Positions 1 to 9,500 of a stretch of DNA of 64,000 nt are shown here, piece after piece. Origin of the DNA: Micromussa lordhowensis (taxonomy: Eukaryota; Cnidaria; Anthozoa; Scleractinia; Lobophylliidae); the NCBI GenBank assembly GCA_964020085.1, contig OZ026596.1, positions 45,162,611 through 45,226,610 of the forward strand. Direction: 5' to 3'. The notes under the pieces are model-generated. The model saw only the letters and a list, made by a program, of their open reading frames with translations, made no database searches and had not been told where the DNA came from. Position numbers and translations under genes: made by a program. Position 1 is the first letter of the stretch, and every line of letters begins with the position of its first letter.

Positions 1-396
1 TTTAAACACGGAGCGAGCCTGTAAAAGGTCAGCGGTTTGCACTTTGTTGGCTAAAACACGGCATTTACGTTGAGTAAACAACTCGAAAACAATCGATATG
101 CTTTCACAAGTGAAACAACAAAAATAAGAAATTAAAATGCATGGATATGAAGTACGATAGCTGTCAAAATTCTTCTTCTGTAGATGCCATACTTGTTGTT
201 TTCGCTGACCTTTTTACAAAGAAAGCAAACAAACGAAAAACCTTCCCTTGCGCTGTCGCCAGAAATATTGCTTCGTGCGAATTTCGCGGGAGTACCACAC
301 GCCTGGGTGAATAAGCCAATCAAAGCAGAGTATTCCAATCTGTGATGGACGGGCTTAGCCGCTCAGCCTCCATTTATAGGCTCGCTCCGTGTTTAA
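1..396. repeat. Foldback (MITE-like) element, left end at window edge
   Basis: Bases 2-25 (TTAAACACGGAGCGAGCCTG onward) are the reverse complement of 373-396 with one mismatch, enclosing about 350 bp of non-coding sequence. This is a non-autonomous inverted-repeat element. The left arm starts at the window edge, so it may extend further. No target duplication can be judged. Confidence 0.75.
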
Positions 397-443
397 GTCA
401 ATTCAAAATATATAAAGATTTTTAACAAAAGAAAAAATATTTG

Positions 444-516
444 CGCTCAACGTGGGGCTCGAACCCACGACCCTGAGATTAAGAGTCTCATGCTCTACCG
501 ACTGAGCTAGCCGGGC
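444..516 (-). tRNA. tRNA-Lys(CTT), one acceptor-stem mismatch
   Basis: The reverse complement gives a 73-nt cloverleaf: acceptor GCCCGGC, D arm TAGCTCAGTCGGTAGAGC, anticodon loop CTCTTAA (CTT, Lys) and T loop TTCGAGC. Against the identical plus copies it has one change, which turns acceptor pair 3:70 into C-A. A six-T run follows the 3' end on the coding strand as a Pol III terminator. It may be functional but is slightly damaged. Confidence 0.8.
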
Positions 517-968
517 ACGTTGCGTATGGTACGTGTCTGATGACTATTGGTCTACCATCTACTTCTGATCGCTACGAAGCCTGGGAGGAGTGAGTTGATA
601 AATTTGGTCAAACAAGAGTTCACTCGTCATTTAGAGACGCACTGTTCCCGCACCGTTGCGATCGACGCAATACAGTGTTCATTTTTCGTGATCATTTTGT
701 GCACGCTTTACAGAGCTTTATATAGCTTTATAGAAAAGATTGGGTAAATTCTTTTGTTATGCAGTGACATCTTTTTAAAATAACAAAAACCCATCTCATT
801 TATGCGCATAAGTAAAATTTTTCATTTGTTAGAGCAGTAAAGGAGTGTAAGTTTAGAGTCAAAAACTTTTCATTGGTCAGTATCTTTTGATGACACGAAT
901 GCATACTTTTTATTCTTGTATTTGCAACAATGTTTATATCTGAAAGCATACCGTGCCCGGCATACCGT

Positions 969-1026
969 GCCCGGCTAGCTTAGACTCTTAATCTCAGGGT
1001 CGTGGGTTCGAGCCCCACGTTGGGCG
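969..1026 (+). pseudogene. Truncated tRNA-Lys(CTT) lacking the D arm
   Basis: Only 58 nt remain of a 73-nt tRNA-Lys. Fifteen bases from the D stem-loop to position 26 are missing, while anticodon loop, T arm and acceptor 3' strand are intact. The TTAGACT junction matches the variant copy at 13578-13650 in duplicated block B. The first 14 bases (CATACCGTGCCCGG) are also tandemly duplicated just upstream at 947-974. With its A box gone it should not be transcribed. Confidence 0.9.
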
Positions 1027-1887
1027 CAGAACGTTTTTTCTGGCATTTTTTTGAAGCTGGTTTTCCCACAGCGAATTAAACCAACAAGTTGTTGTTCAAT
1101 TGATTGCCCTCATTATGAATACTGGACAGAGGCATGAAAGATGTGAATCCTATAAAAGTTATTTTTAGTTTAACTGAAAGTGGCGAGAGTCCTTTTGCTT
1201 TTGCGTCCGCATCGTGTTTTCTCTTAGGCCGCGTGGAAATATATATGTTTTGTTGATAGAAGCGCCTTTTAGTTTGTAAAATAAATAAAGAAAACAAACT
1301 GGCCTTCCATTGGTGATAGATCAAAGCGGGAGAGAAATTAAATCCCAAAACTTCTTTTGTACATGCAGATTACAGAAACACAGATTCAGTGGTGAACAAA
1401 GGGTTTCAGCGGGACGTGTTCAAAATGCTATCAGGGCTATTATGTATACTGTATAATATGGCTTTTTCCACAAGTGAAGTTTACAGTCAGTCTTTATAAT
1501 TAACATCGATTTTGGTATCAACGATGAGATTTACTCCACACACTGTAGAGTGAAAGTATACATTAACCGAAGGCGAATAAAACATGGCAACAAACATGAG
1601 CTAACACGGTCAAAGGAAGGTACGTGGCACCTGCATGTCTGCTTTCCCTGTTGGGAGGCAGTCAGAAGAAGCTATCTCACTTATTATGTCACTGCATGCT
1701 CGTCACGCTGGCTCCTAGCTGTTTTATAGCTGAACCAGTACTCAAAATATTTCCCGTCGCAGATCTTTACACTGCTAGAAGTTGTTTTTCGCCTGGTTCA
1801 TGCAATCCAACGTTCGTTAATCGAAACCAATCGAACTAATGTTATTATTAGTTTACTCATGCTGTTCACAGTCCAGTCCTGGGGTCA

Positions 1888-2660
1888 ATATATAGCGGGC
1901 ATAATACAGGATGGGAAGGCCTGTCAATTTCACTCGGTCCATAGTAGCATTAGGTCCCTCCCAAAGTACATTTGGATGTAAGAAACACTTTGTAAACAAA
2001 GTAGGATCTGCCAAGTCTGTACTTTGTATCTGTTTTTTTTTTTAGATATTTTGCAGTTTTGTTCGTTCACTGGGTAGTTTAGTGAGTTTGAATTGCATGA
2101 ATCACGATTTCCGAAATTTCTTTTGCGAAAATACGATCATTCCAAGTAGCGATAGACTAGGGATGCTTAGTGTACATGTTACTCTGGACGACTTTTTTGA
2201 AATTCTATAAACATGTTGCTGATATCTGTAGGAAGCTGCCTCAACAGGTTGCAGTTTTAATTCAAATTCAAATGTATCCAGACCGGGGTACAATTGCGCA
2301 GTTGTTGTCCGCGCGCCGTCTTTGTTTGTTTTTGCTATATGATGGTTTAAGAAAAGTCTAAATATATAGCAAAGCATTAGGTAGTTTTCCTTTCCCTCGA
2401 GTCCTGATGTTTCCCTCGACTTCGTCACGGGAAACATCGGGATTCGGGAAAACAAATTAACTGTTTCCCCCGGGACCTGCCCGGGACCATACATTAAGTG
2501 TATATCGTTTCAGACTTCGAGCACTGTGCACAGGCCGGACACTTTTGTGATAAGGGTTCGGCTGAGAAATTGGAAACAGCGAATGAAAGAGCACTCCATG
2601 TGAAGAACTTGTGCGAAGAAAGGTTACATAAATTTCTTTGTACGGTTTACAAACTCTAGT
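1888..2660 (+). repeat. Dispersed repeat with LINE RT C-terminal remnant
   Basis: This stretch matches 8685-9260 with moderate divergence, including a shared tract around 1968-2035 (AAAGTACATTTGGATGTAAG). Near 2540-2600 it encodes, in plus orientation, a remnant like SAEKLETANERA, typical of the C-terminal tail of CR1/L2/jockey-type LINE reverse transcriptases. Stops and indels make it non-functional. Confidence 0.65.
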
Positions 2661-2871
2661 TTTTTAGAAAAGATTGGATAAACCTCTTGAGTTATGCAGT
2701 GACATCTTTTAAAAATAATAAAAAAAAACATCTTATTTATGTGGATGTAAACTTTTTCATTGGCTAGAGCAGTAAGTGTAGGTCAGTATGTTTTTATGAC
2801 GTGAATGCATATATTTTATTCTTGTATTAACCATAATGTTTAAATTGAAGTTATAATTGGAAGCGTACCGT

Positions 2872-2944
2872 GCCCGGCTAGCTCAGTCGGTAGAGCATGA
2901 GACTCTTAATCTCAGGGTCGTGGGTTCGAGCCCCACGTTGGGCG
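2872..2944 (+). tRNA. tRNA-Lys(CTT)
   Basis: A full 73-nt cloverleaf with acceptor GCCCGGC/GTTGGGC, discriminator G, anticodon CTT in loop CTCTTAA, intact A box (TAGCTCAGTCGG) and B box (GGTTCGAGCCC). It is identical to the copies at 3214, 5800 and 11680. T runs follow within about 25 bp, suitable for Pol III termination. Confidence 0.97.
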
Positions 2945-3213
2945 TTAGCATCTTTTGCTGGCAATTTTTTTGAAGCTGGTTTCCGACAGCAAATCACACC
3001 AACAACAGAAAAGAGCGTATAAATTTCTTGAGTTATATACAGTCACATGTGCTTTTAAAAAATCTTATTTATTATATGCACGTAAAATTTTCCTTGCCCA
3101 GAGCAGTAACGGAGCGTAGGTTAATAGTCAGAAAAATTTAATTGGTCAGTATGCTTTTATTCTTGTAGTTGCCTCAATGTTTTAAATTGAATTTAGAACT
3201 ACAAGCATATCGT

Positions 3214-3286
3214 GCCCGGCTAGCTCAGTCGGTAGAGCATGAGACTCTTAATCTCAGGGTCGTGGGTTCGAGCCCCACGTTGGGCG
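3214..3286 (+). tRNA. tRNA-Lys(CTT)
   Basis: Identical in sequence to the copy at 2872-2944 and only 270 bp downstream, with a related 3' flank (T5 run about 10 bp after the gene). All cloverleaf pairs and both internal promoter boxes are intact, so it is likely functional. Confidence 0.97.
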
Positions 3287-3634
3287 CAGACATTTTTGGT
3301 GGCATCTTTTTAAAGCTAGTTTTAATATTGGGCAAGAGAACATGAGGGAACAGAGAGAGAGACTTTCTAGTCCAGGCCTGAAATAGCAAGAGTCCTTTTC
3401 CTTTTGCGTCCGCATCTTGTTTTTTCCCAGGCGATACTATAATATGACAGTCCACGTGGAAGTTGTTGTTGTATATATGTTCGGTTGATAGAACCGTCTT
3501 TTACTTGTACAATAGATAAAGGCAACTGGGCTTCACGGGGTGAGAGATCAGAACGGAAGAGAAATTAAATCTCACAACTTCTTTTGAACATGCAGATTAC
3601 GGAAATGCAGATCCAGTAGTGAACAAAGCGCCAA

Positions 3635-3815
3635 ACAGTACAAACAAATCAATCGCAGTCGTTGACAGTAATTTAAATATTCAAAGAAATTTCAGTTGTT
3701 TACTTTTCAACGACAGGATGTTGATCTCGTATATAATCTGTCTTTACAGCACCAACGCGTGAAAAGCTCTTGCTTGTAAAACGTATATGAAATTCAGCCG
3801 TCAGGCTGAGAACTG
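3635..3815. repeat. Duplicated non-coding block, partner at 6305-6520
   Basis: The two stretches share order and sequence, for example AATTTAAATATTCAAAGAAA and, further on, a CTGTCTTT-CAGCACCAAC stretch and CTCTTGCTTGTAAA. They differ by substitutions and a roughly 15-bp indel. No coding function is seen. Bases 3816-4553 next to it are AT-rich with no recognisable feature. Confidence 0.7.
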
Positions 3816-4553
3816 AAGAGCAATAACAAAATCGGACGATCGCGCAGCGAGAGTCCGATTTGTTTATCACGGGAAATTTGTTTATTTGTTTAATTTTACG
3901 ATTTGTTTATTTTCGAGAAACTGAAAGAAGAATAGATAAGTTATGAAAGTTATAGATAAGTAATAGATAAGTTATGCATTAAAATAATGACAAAGGAGCT
4001 AGGCGTAATAAATTTTTAATGTCGCACTAAAATTGAGATTGGTTGATTTAAGCTACAACTTTGAATGTGATTGATTGATTTAAACTACAACTTTAAATGT
4101 GATTGGCTTATTGAACGGTCCGATAACAACTTGGCAATTGAATTAGTGGAAAATAGGAGTTTTTTTAAACCAATAAAAATCGAGGAAATTGTAATTTTTA
4201 TGATTAACATTATAAGTTCCCAGTCGATGGAATTCAAATCGATGTTATTCGTTACGAACCATATGCACATACCATTTCTTTAATGCCTTTCAAATTCTTT
4301 TTCCAACAGATTCATTGATTTTTACAGCTGCGAAATTGTTTCATCAAGTGATATGAGAACGAACGAAGCATAAAGCTTCGACCGCTTCGCATCCATAATG
4401 GCGGTTGTTTTAAAACTTTGAATTTACTTCAAGTAAGTGGTTGCGAAATGATTACATTTAGTGATGTCTTACATGAAAAAAAACGTAAACAAACTCTCGA
4501 GAATACCCAGTACGGACTGGAAATTATCTTTAAAAAACAGATTTCGATTTAAA

Positions 4554-4914
4554 TGGTGGAACAGAGAATTAACTCTGGAGTGTAAATTTAAGTGCTACTT
4601 AAACCCATGCTACTTAAACCCATGAATAACCCACTGGGTCTTTCATATTCATATGTACCCTTACTTTCTCTTCGCCGCGATTCACCACCTAAATCTTCCC
4701 CGACTTTCTCTGTCCGACCTCGTAGCTCAGTCGGCAGAGTAACGGTAGATCTAATCCGGAGGTCGTGGGTTCGATTCCCACCGAGGTCAAAAGATTTTTT
4801 CTTTACCTCGTGTGGTTCCCTGATTCCCTTTACTAGGGCTAACGCCCAGTGGGTTATTCATGGGTTTAAGTAGCACTTAAATTTACACTCCAGAGTTAAT
4901 TCTCTGTTCCACCA
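4554..4914. mobile_element. Foldback element with a tRNA-like core
   Basis: Left arm 4554-4638 and right arm 4845-4914 are long inverted repeats that match base for base over about 70 bp. The left arm differs only by a 15-bp tandem duplication (CTACTTAAACCCATG at 4595-4609 and 4610-4624). The loop of about 200 bp holds a tRNA-like sequence at 4716-4789. No clear target-site duplication is visible. The near-perfect arms suggest a young insertion or recent arm homogenisation. Confidence 0.85.
4716..4789 (+). pseudogene. Degenerate tRNA (Arg-TCT-like) inside foldback element
   Basis: Acceptor GACCTCG pairs perfectly with CGAGGTC (discriminator A). The T arm GTGGG/TTCGATT/CCCAC is perfect and the D arm is recognisable. 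The anticodon arm does not close: the best register (TCT at 4750-4752) pairs only three of five stem bases and has A instead of T at position 33. One extra base lies between the D and T stems. Both Pol III boxes survive, so it could be transcribed without being a working tRNA. Confidence 0.7.
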
Positions 4915-4924
4915 CAGTTTCCTA

Positions 4925-5580
4925 GCTGGTGTCTTACACAGAGCGTCGGGGTTTACATGCTAACAAACGTCTTCAGTGACCTGCCTTAATCCCGTTTGGA
5001 AGGAAAAAAAGGGCTAATTATAATCATAAATTGTCTAATGAAAAGGGAAAATAATGGCGCCCAACGTGGGGCTCGAACCCGCGACCCTGAGATTAAGAGT
5101 CTCATGCTCTACCGACTGAGCTAGCCGGGCACATTAGGTTTTTGACTTTCTGTACTGTAAGTACAATGTAAGCTCTCTAGTTGTTATTGCTTGTTGTGGC
5201 TTCCTTTGTTGTGAAAGCTGAATTGAAGCTTTCAAAACAAGGCCTTTGTTGTTCGGAACGTGAGCAGTAATAAATTGACATTCGCATAATAGCCACGTCA
5301 CTTTTTTCCTAATGAGGCAGAAGTTATGGCGTGAGAAAATTTTGCAAAAGGCATAAATTGAGCTGGGGAGAACTGATTTGCCAGTGTCGTTGGCTATCCA
5401 TGTCAGCAAAATTCGCTTCTCAGGATTGGCTATTTGGTATCGAAGTTTAAAGAACACAAGCTCGTCTTACGATTTCTTCTCCGCAAGTATCAATTTGATT
5501 GTATAGCATATTACTAAATTCTTTAGCCCGGAAAAAACGGCGAGTTGAATCCTTGGTTAACTGGTTTCAAAAGTTCAGTG
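4925..5580. repeat. Duplicated block with tRNA-Lys, partner at 11930-12915
   Basis: Three successive stretches match the partner in the same order: 4960-5060, 5131-5240 and 5440-5580 correspond to roughly 11940-12140, 12555-12660 and 12780-12910. The tRNA at 5058-5130 corresponds to the broken copy at 12133-12176. No protein gene is seen. Confidence 0.75.
5058..5130 (-). tRNA. tRNA-Lys(CTT), one T-stem mismatch
   Basis: The reverse complement is a full 73-nt tRNA-Lys with anticodon CTT. One substitution in the T stem (GCGGG instead of GTGGG) makes a C-A mismatch at 50:64 and touches the B-box edge. Other arms are intact, and a T4 run follows on the coding strand. It may be expressed weakly or be an early pseudogene. 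Confidence 0.8.
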
Positions 5581-5799
5581 GGTGGGCAAACTTGCTTTAC
5601 TTAGCCGTCGAGTAGAGTAGACTTACGAGAATAGCGAAATTTGCGTACAGCTGGCTTATACATAAGGATCTGGGAATAAAAAATAATCGGGCAAAAATAA
5701 CCAATTGGGTGTTTGTAAAATTTTCCATTGACCAGAGTAAGGGAGTGTAGGTTCTTTGTCGCAATGTTTAAATTGAAATTATACTGTGGAGCATGTCGT

Positions 5800-5872
5800 G
5801 CCCGGCTAGCTCAGTCGGTAGAGCATGAGACTCTTAATCTCAGGGTCGTGGGTTCGAGCCCCACGTTGGGCG
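5800..5872 (+). tRNA. tRNA-Lys(CTT)
   Basis: Identical to the copies at 2872, 3214 and 11680. Its 3' flank (CAGATCATTTTTGCTGGC) belongs to the same family as the flanks of the other plus-strand copies, showing that gene and flank were duplicated together. T5 and T7 runs provide termination. Confidence 0.97.
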
Positions 5873-5933
5873 CAGATCATTTTTGCTGGCATTTTTTTAA
5901 GCTGGTTTTCCTACAGCGACTTACGCCAACAAC

Positions 5934-5980
5934 TTGGTTTTATCAACTGAGTTGATAATGTGAATTAGCCACCATAAAGA
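5934..5980 (+). repeat. Partial copy of the 17758-17924 foldback element
   Basis: The tract TATCAACTGAGTTGATAATG followed by a TGAATTAGCCACCATAAAG stretch matches the left arm of the foldback at 17758-17924 with a few substitutions. The opposite arm is absent. It is a solo-arm remnant lying in the 3' flank of the tRNA-Lys at 5800. Confidence 0.75.
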
Positions 5981-6520
5981 AAGTTGACTGAAAATGGGGA
6001 ACCGACGGTCCTTTTCCTTTTGGGTCCGCATCGTGTTTTCTCCCAGGCGATACTTTAAAATGGCAGTCCGCCTGGAAATATATGTGTTTTGTTGATTGAA
6101 GCATCTGAACTAGTGTTCAATTCCTGATGTCTTGTCAATGAGATATCATACATGCTGCCACAATCTCAAATTTAATAAAGACCGTACACTAACGCGGACA
6201 TCAGTTTTCTTTGTTAATTTTTTTTTATTGAGGACCATTGAGTAATCTTGTCTCGCGGTAATTTGCTTTCAAAGATAAATCATTGAAAAAGAATTTATTA
6301 CGCCGAAGAGTACAGTACAAACAAATCACTCTCAGACGTTTGACAGTAATTTAAATATTCAAAGAAATTTAATTCGCTTACTTTTCCGGCAACGATTAAA
6401 GCGACAGGAGGTTGATCACGTACGTAATCTGTCTTTGCAGCACCAACTTGTGAAATGCTCTTGCTTGTAAAGCGTATATGGAATTTGACCATCAGGAATG
6501 GACTGTGAACTAAAGGGTCT

Positions 6521-8198
6521 TGATTTAAACTGTTTTCACCATCCAGGTTAGTTTTTAATTGTTTTAACAGATTTTTAAGTGTCGACGAGATTAGATCAGC
6601 TGTGATTCATTTTCGTTACGTAAACTCGTAAATTTTAGAGTTGAAATTAAATTTTGCGGTCGTTTACAGTTGTTTTTTCATTCTGGCGGTTTCTTGATAA
6701 CAAAAAGGCAGGTTTTTTCATGTTGCCTATTGGCTGACATTCGCCAGATATAATGAATGTTTCACACTGGCTTGCTGCGATGTTTGTTCAACAAGTTGCA
6801 TGCATATCATAATGTCTTCGTTCGTAACATAACTGCCACTTCTGTGTTTGCAAGAGATTAAACTCGCATTACCGATTACTGGATAAGGTTTAACCTGTTT
6901 AGTACTCTGTAGCGTTCGCTTTAGCTGATTATGGCTGTGCTTCAGCTAATAAGTTAACAAATAATGTTTGTGATGATGAACCCAAATATTTTAAGCGTGT
7001 CATGTCAGGCTTTTGCGAGTCGAATTCAGTGTATTGGAGTTGCAACGATTATGAGACGTGTATAGACTTGAACGTTCAAACAGGAACAAGAACAAGCATG
7101 AAGTTCATTACATCGAGTTCCTCTGCTGACTGAAAACACTTTGCAGGAAGTCGTGAAACATCCGCAGGCGTCCGGTTTAAGCTGTTTGTAGACTGAAAGA
7201 GACAATATTTATTTTTATTATACATCAGACTCACTATGAAAAATCTGATTGGTCGAGAGCATTCAATCAATTCACAATAGCCTGTGAACTTGACATGATA
7301 AATGTATTATCTGCTGCAGATAATACATTTATCATGTCAAGTTCAACGTCTGCTTGGCTACTAAGCCCCTTGGAGTTTTCTCCTCAGGCTTCGGCAGATA
7401 ACACAGACCTCGGTTTTGATAATTCATGATGTCATACTCAACCTCATCCAATAATTGCTTAATATTTGCCAGCTTTGAAGAGAAATTTTTCTATTTTTGT
7501 TGTTGCGTTGTGAGGTTCGGGGTTTGAACTCTGAGAGTCCGTTGTGTTTGTTTGTTTGTGTTTGTCTGCAGTTTCTGCGTGTTCTCTCACAAAAAACAGC
7601 GACTTTCTCTGTCTAGCTAGATGGGACACTAGCTAACTAGTCGTAGCAGGAATTGCTATAACGTAGTATCTCTCCTGTATTGTGTTGCTCTTGCTGTGTC
7701 TCTAATTGTCTCAACTACATTTAAATTGCAACCATTTTTTCAAGGAATATGTTGGATCAAGAGAGGATGAAGGGTAGGCCACTTAGTCCCTCATATTGGC
7801 CTTATCTCAGGGTAATTCCTCAAGTTATTTTTAAAAAATGTTATCTGTATAGTTCTTCCGCTGTTAATATTACCATGCACATTGCGTAGATGTGTTTCGT
7901 AAGAATGAAATTGTGGGTAATCCGCTTGGGCTTTCCACCTAAAAAAAAATCGATTCTCAGAATTGGCTATTTATGATTTGCGAAAACCGGAACTCGGGTC
8001 TAATAATAACCATAGGAATGAAGCCGGGGATTAACACTGTTACACTTCATGCTCTATTGGTGAGACTCTATGAAAAGATTATTTCCTGCAATCATTTAAA
8101 GAAATGGTAAACAACTTTCTGGAACTCGATCAGCCGACAATCTTAATTAATTGGTTTCCAGCCCCAGTTCTCGGTTCTTAGAAAAAAAAGATTATCAG
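6521..8198. other. Non-coding stretch, no gene recognised
   Basis: AT-rich sequence with only short open frames of random character. The single clear feature is the perfect palindrome at 7285-7345. Confidence 0.6.
7285..7345. repeat. Perfect 61-bp palindrome
   Basis: Bases 7285-7314 are the exact reverse complement of 7316-7345, with one central base (T7315). The centre contains a PstI-like CTGCAG. Transcribed from either strand it would form a 30-bp hairpin without a loop. It is probably the core of a young foldback element. Confidence 0.95.
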
Positions 8199-8271
8199 CG
8201 CCCAACGTGGGGCACGAACCCAAGACGCTAAGATTAGGAGTCTCATGCTCTACCGACTGAGGTAGCCGGGC
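8199..8271 (-). pseudogene. Decayed tRNA-Lys copy with CCT anticodon
   Basis: The reverse complement aligns over all 73 positions with the tRNA-Lys family but has several substitutions: the anticodon loop reads CTCCTAA (CCT, Arg codon AGG, instead of CTT), the D stem has GCTACCTC, and the T stem and loop are altered (TTGGG, TTCGTGC). Loss of T-stem pairing argues for a pseudogene rather than a true identity switch. Confidence 0.8.
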
Positions 8272-8684
8272 AAACTTCGCTTGAGTTAGCAATTGCTATG
8301 ATAAATCGTAAAGAAATAACACAATACTGTTACCTTGGACTCCTTGTTTCAGACGAACTTCTACTTTATTGACTTCTCTCATTTTTTTCTCTTTGATATG
8401 AAAAACAAACACAAGACCTTTTCTTACGATGACGTAAGACTGAAAGACTGATAAATATAAATTTAACTCATGAAATCTTGACCAATTAAAGTTTTTCGAC
8501 TTTCTTGTAATTAATGTACGATAAAGTGTCGTGGGCAGTTTCGCACTTGTTTGCCTTTTTCTGTGGCCAATTTCGTCAGTCGCAACTTTGTGTTTATATC
8601 CGGAAATAATTTGAAGTTGACAAGACTGGAAAAAAATGCTGCAGCGCCCATTTATATCGACGAAAGAGTATAATATAATATAGC

Positions 8685-9500
8685 GGGGTATAATGCATGA
8701 TGGGAAGTACCTTTCACTCGGTCCCAAGTAGTTGTGCTTTAGTTCACTCCTAAAGTACATTTGGATGTAAGAAAGACTTTGTAAACAAGGTAGGATCTGT
8801 CAAGTGTGTACTTTGTATCTATTTTAAGATATTTTGCAGTTTTCTTCTTTCTCTGGGCAGTTTAGTGAATCCTCAAATTCTGTTGCGAAAATACCATCAT
8901 TCCAAATGATACGCTAGTGATGTTCGGTGTTACTGTAGACGATGGGATGTTTTGAAATTCGATAAACATGTTGGTAATATCTGTAGGAAAGTGTCTCAAC
9001 AGGTTGTAGTTTAAAAGCGTTTGAGAAATATACTTCCTTATGATATAAAAAGAATATTTAAATATATATATGTCATTTATTGTTCCACACTTCGAGTCAC
9101 TGCACAAGCCTGGCTTTTGTGTGATAAGGGGTCGGCTGAGAAATTGGAAACAGCGAATGAAAGAGCTGTTCCGTTTGTCTTGAGAGACAAACTCACTCCA
9201 TATGAAGAACTTATGGGAACAAAGATTACATAAAATCCTTTGTACGGTTTACAAACTCGTAATTAAATCACGGACACGAACCCAGAGAGTCTGAGTGAGT
9301 TAATATCACCAAGAGGAACGATATACGCCTTGAGAGGAAAGGATATTCTGACATTGCCGAAGGCAAACAGCACCAGCTAGGTTCGGACTTTAATCCTGGC
9401 GTTATTAGGCGCCCAGCTTTGGAATAGCTTGCCTGATGTCCTTAAAACGCCATCTGATTTTAAAACGTTCCAAAAACTTCCTTTTACAGTGTAAGAAATG
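8685..9500 (+). pseudogene. LINE reverse-transcriptase C-terminal remnant
   Basis: In plus orientation, 9093-9230 reads AWLLCDKGSAEKLETANERA and continues with a YEEL motif. At 9290-9480 further pieces such as LSELISPRGTIYALRG and GAQLWNSLPDVLK appear in shifted frames. This is the characteristic tail after the RT domain of CR1/L2/jockey-type LINEs. The upstream part (8685-9080) matches 1888-2500. It is broken by frameshifts and has no RT core. Confidence 0.7.

Larger units (their letters stand above)
402..1887. repeat. Duplicated block A carrying two tRNA-Lys copies
   Basis: This block matches 13006-14554 almost collinearly: the same minus-strand tRNA-Lys, the same plus-strand tRNA-Lys about 500 bp to the right, and the same roughly 850-bp 3' flank ending near a TTATTATTA tract. 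Differences are scattered substitutions and small indels, so the duplication is old. It holds no convincing protein-coding exon. Confidence 0.85.

Noticed and set aside
3225..3455. Minus-strand frame overlapping the tRNA-Lys at 3214
   Set aside because: The apparent protein is antisense to the tRNA and its flank; similar frames arise at other tRNA copies by sequence identity only.
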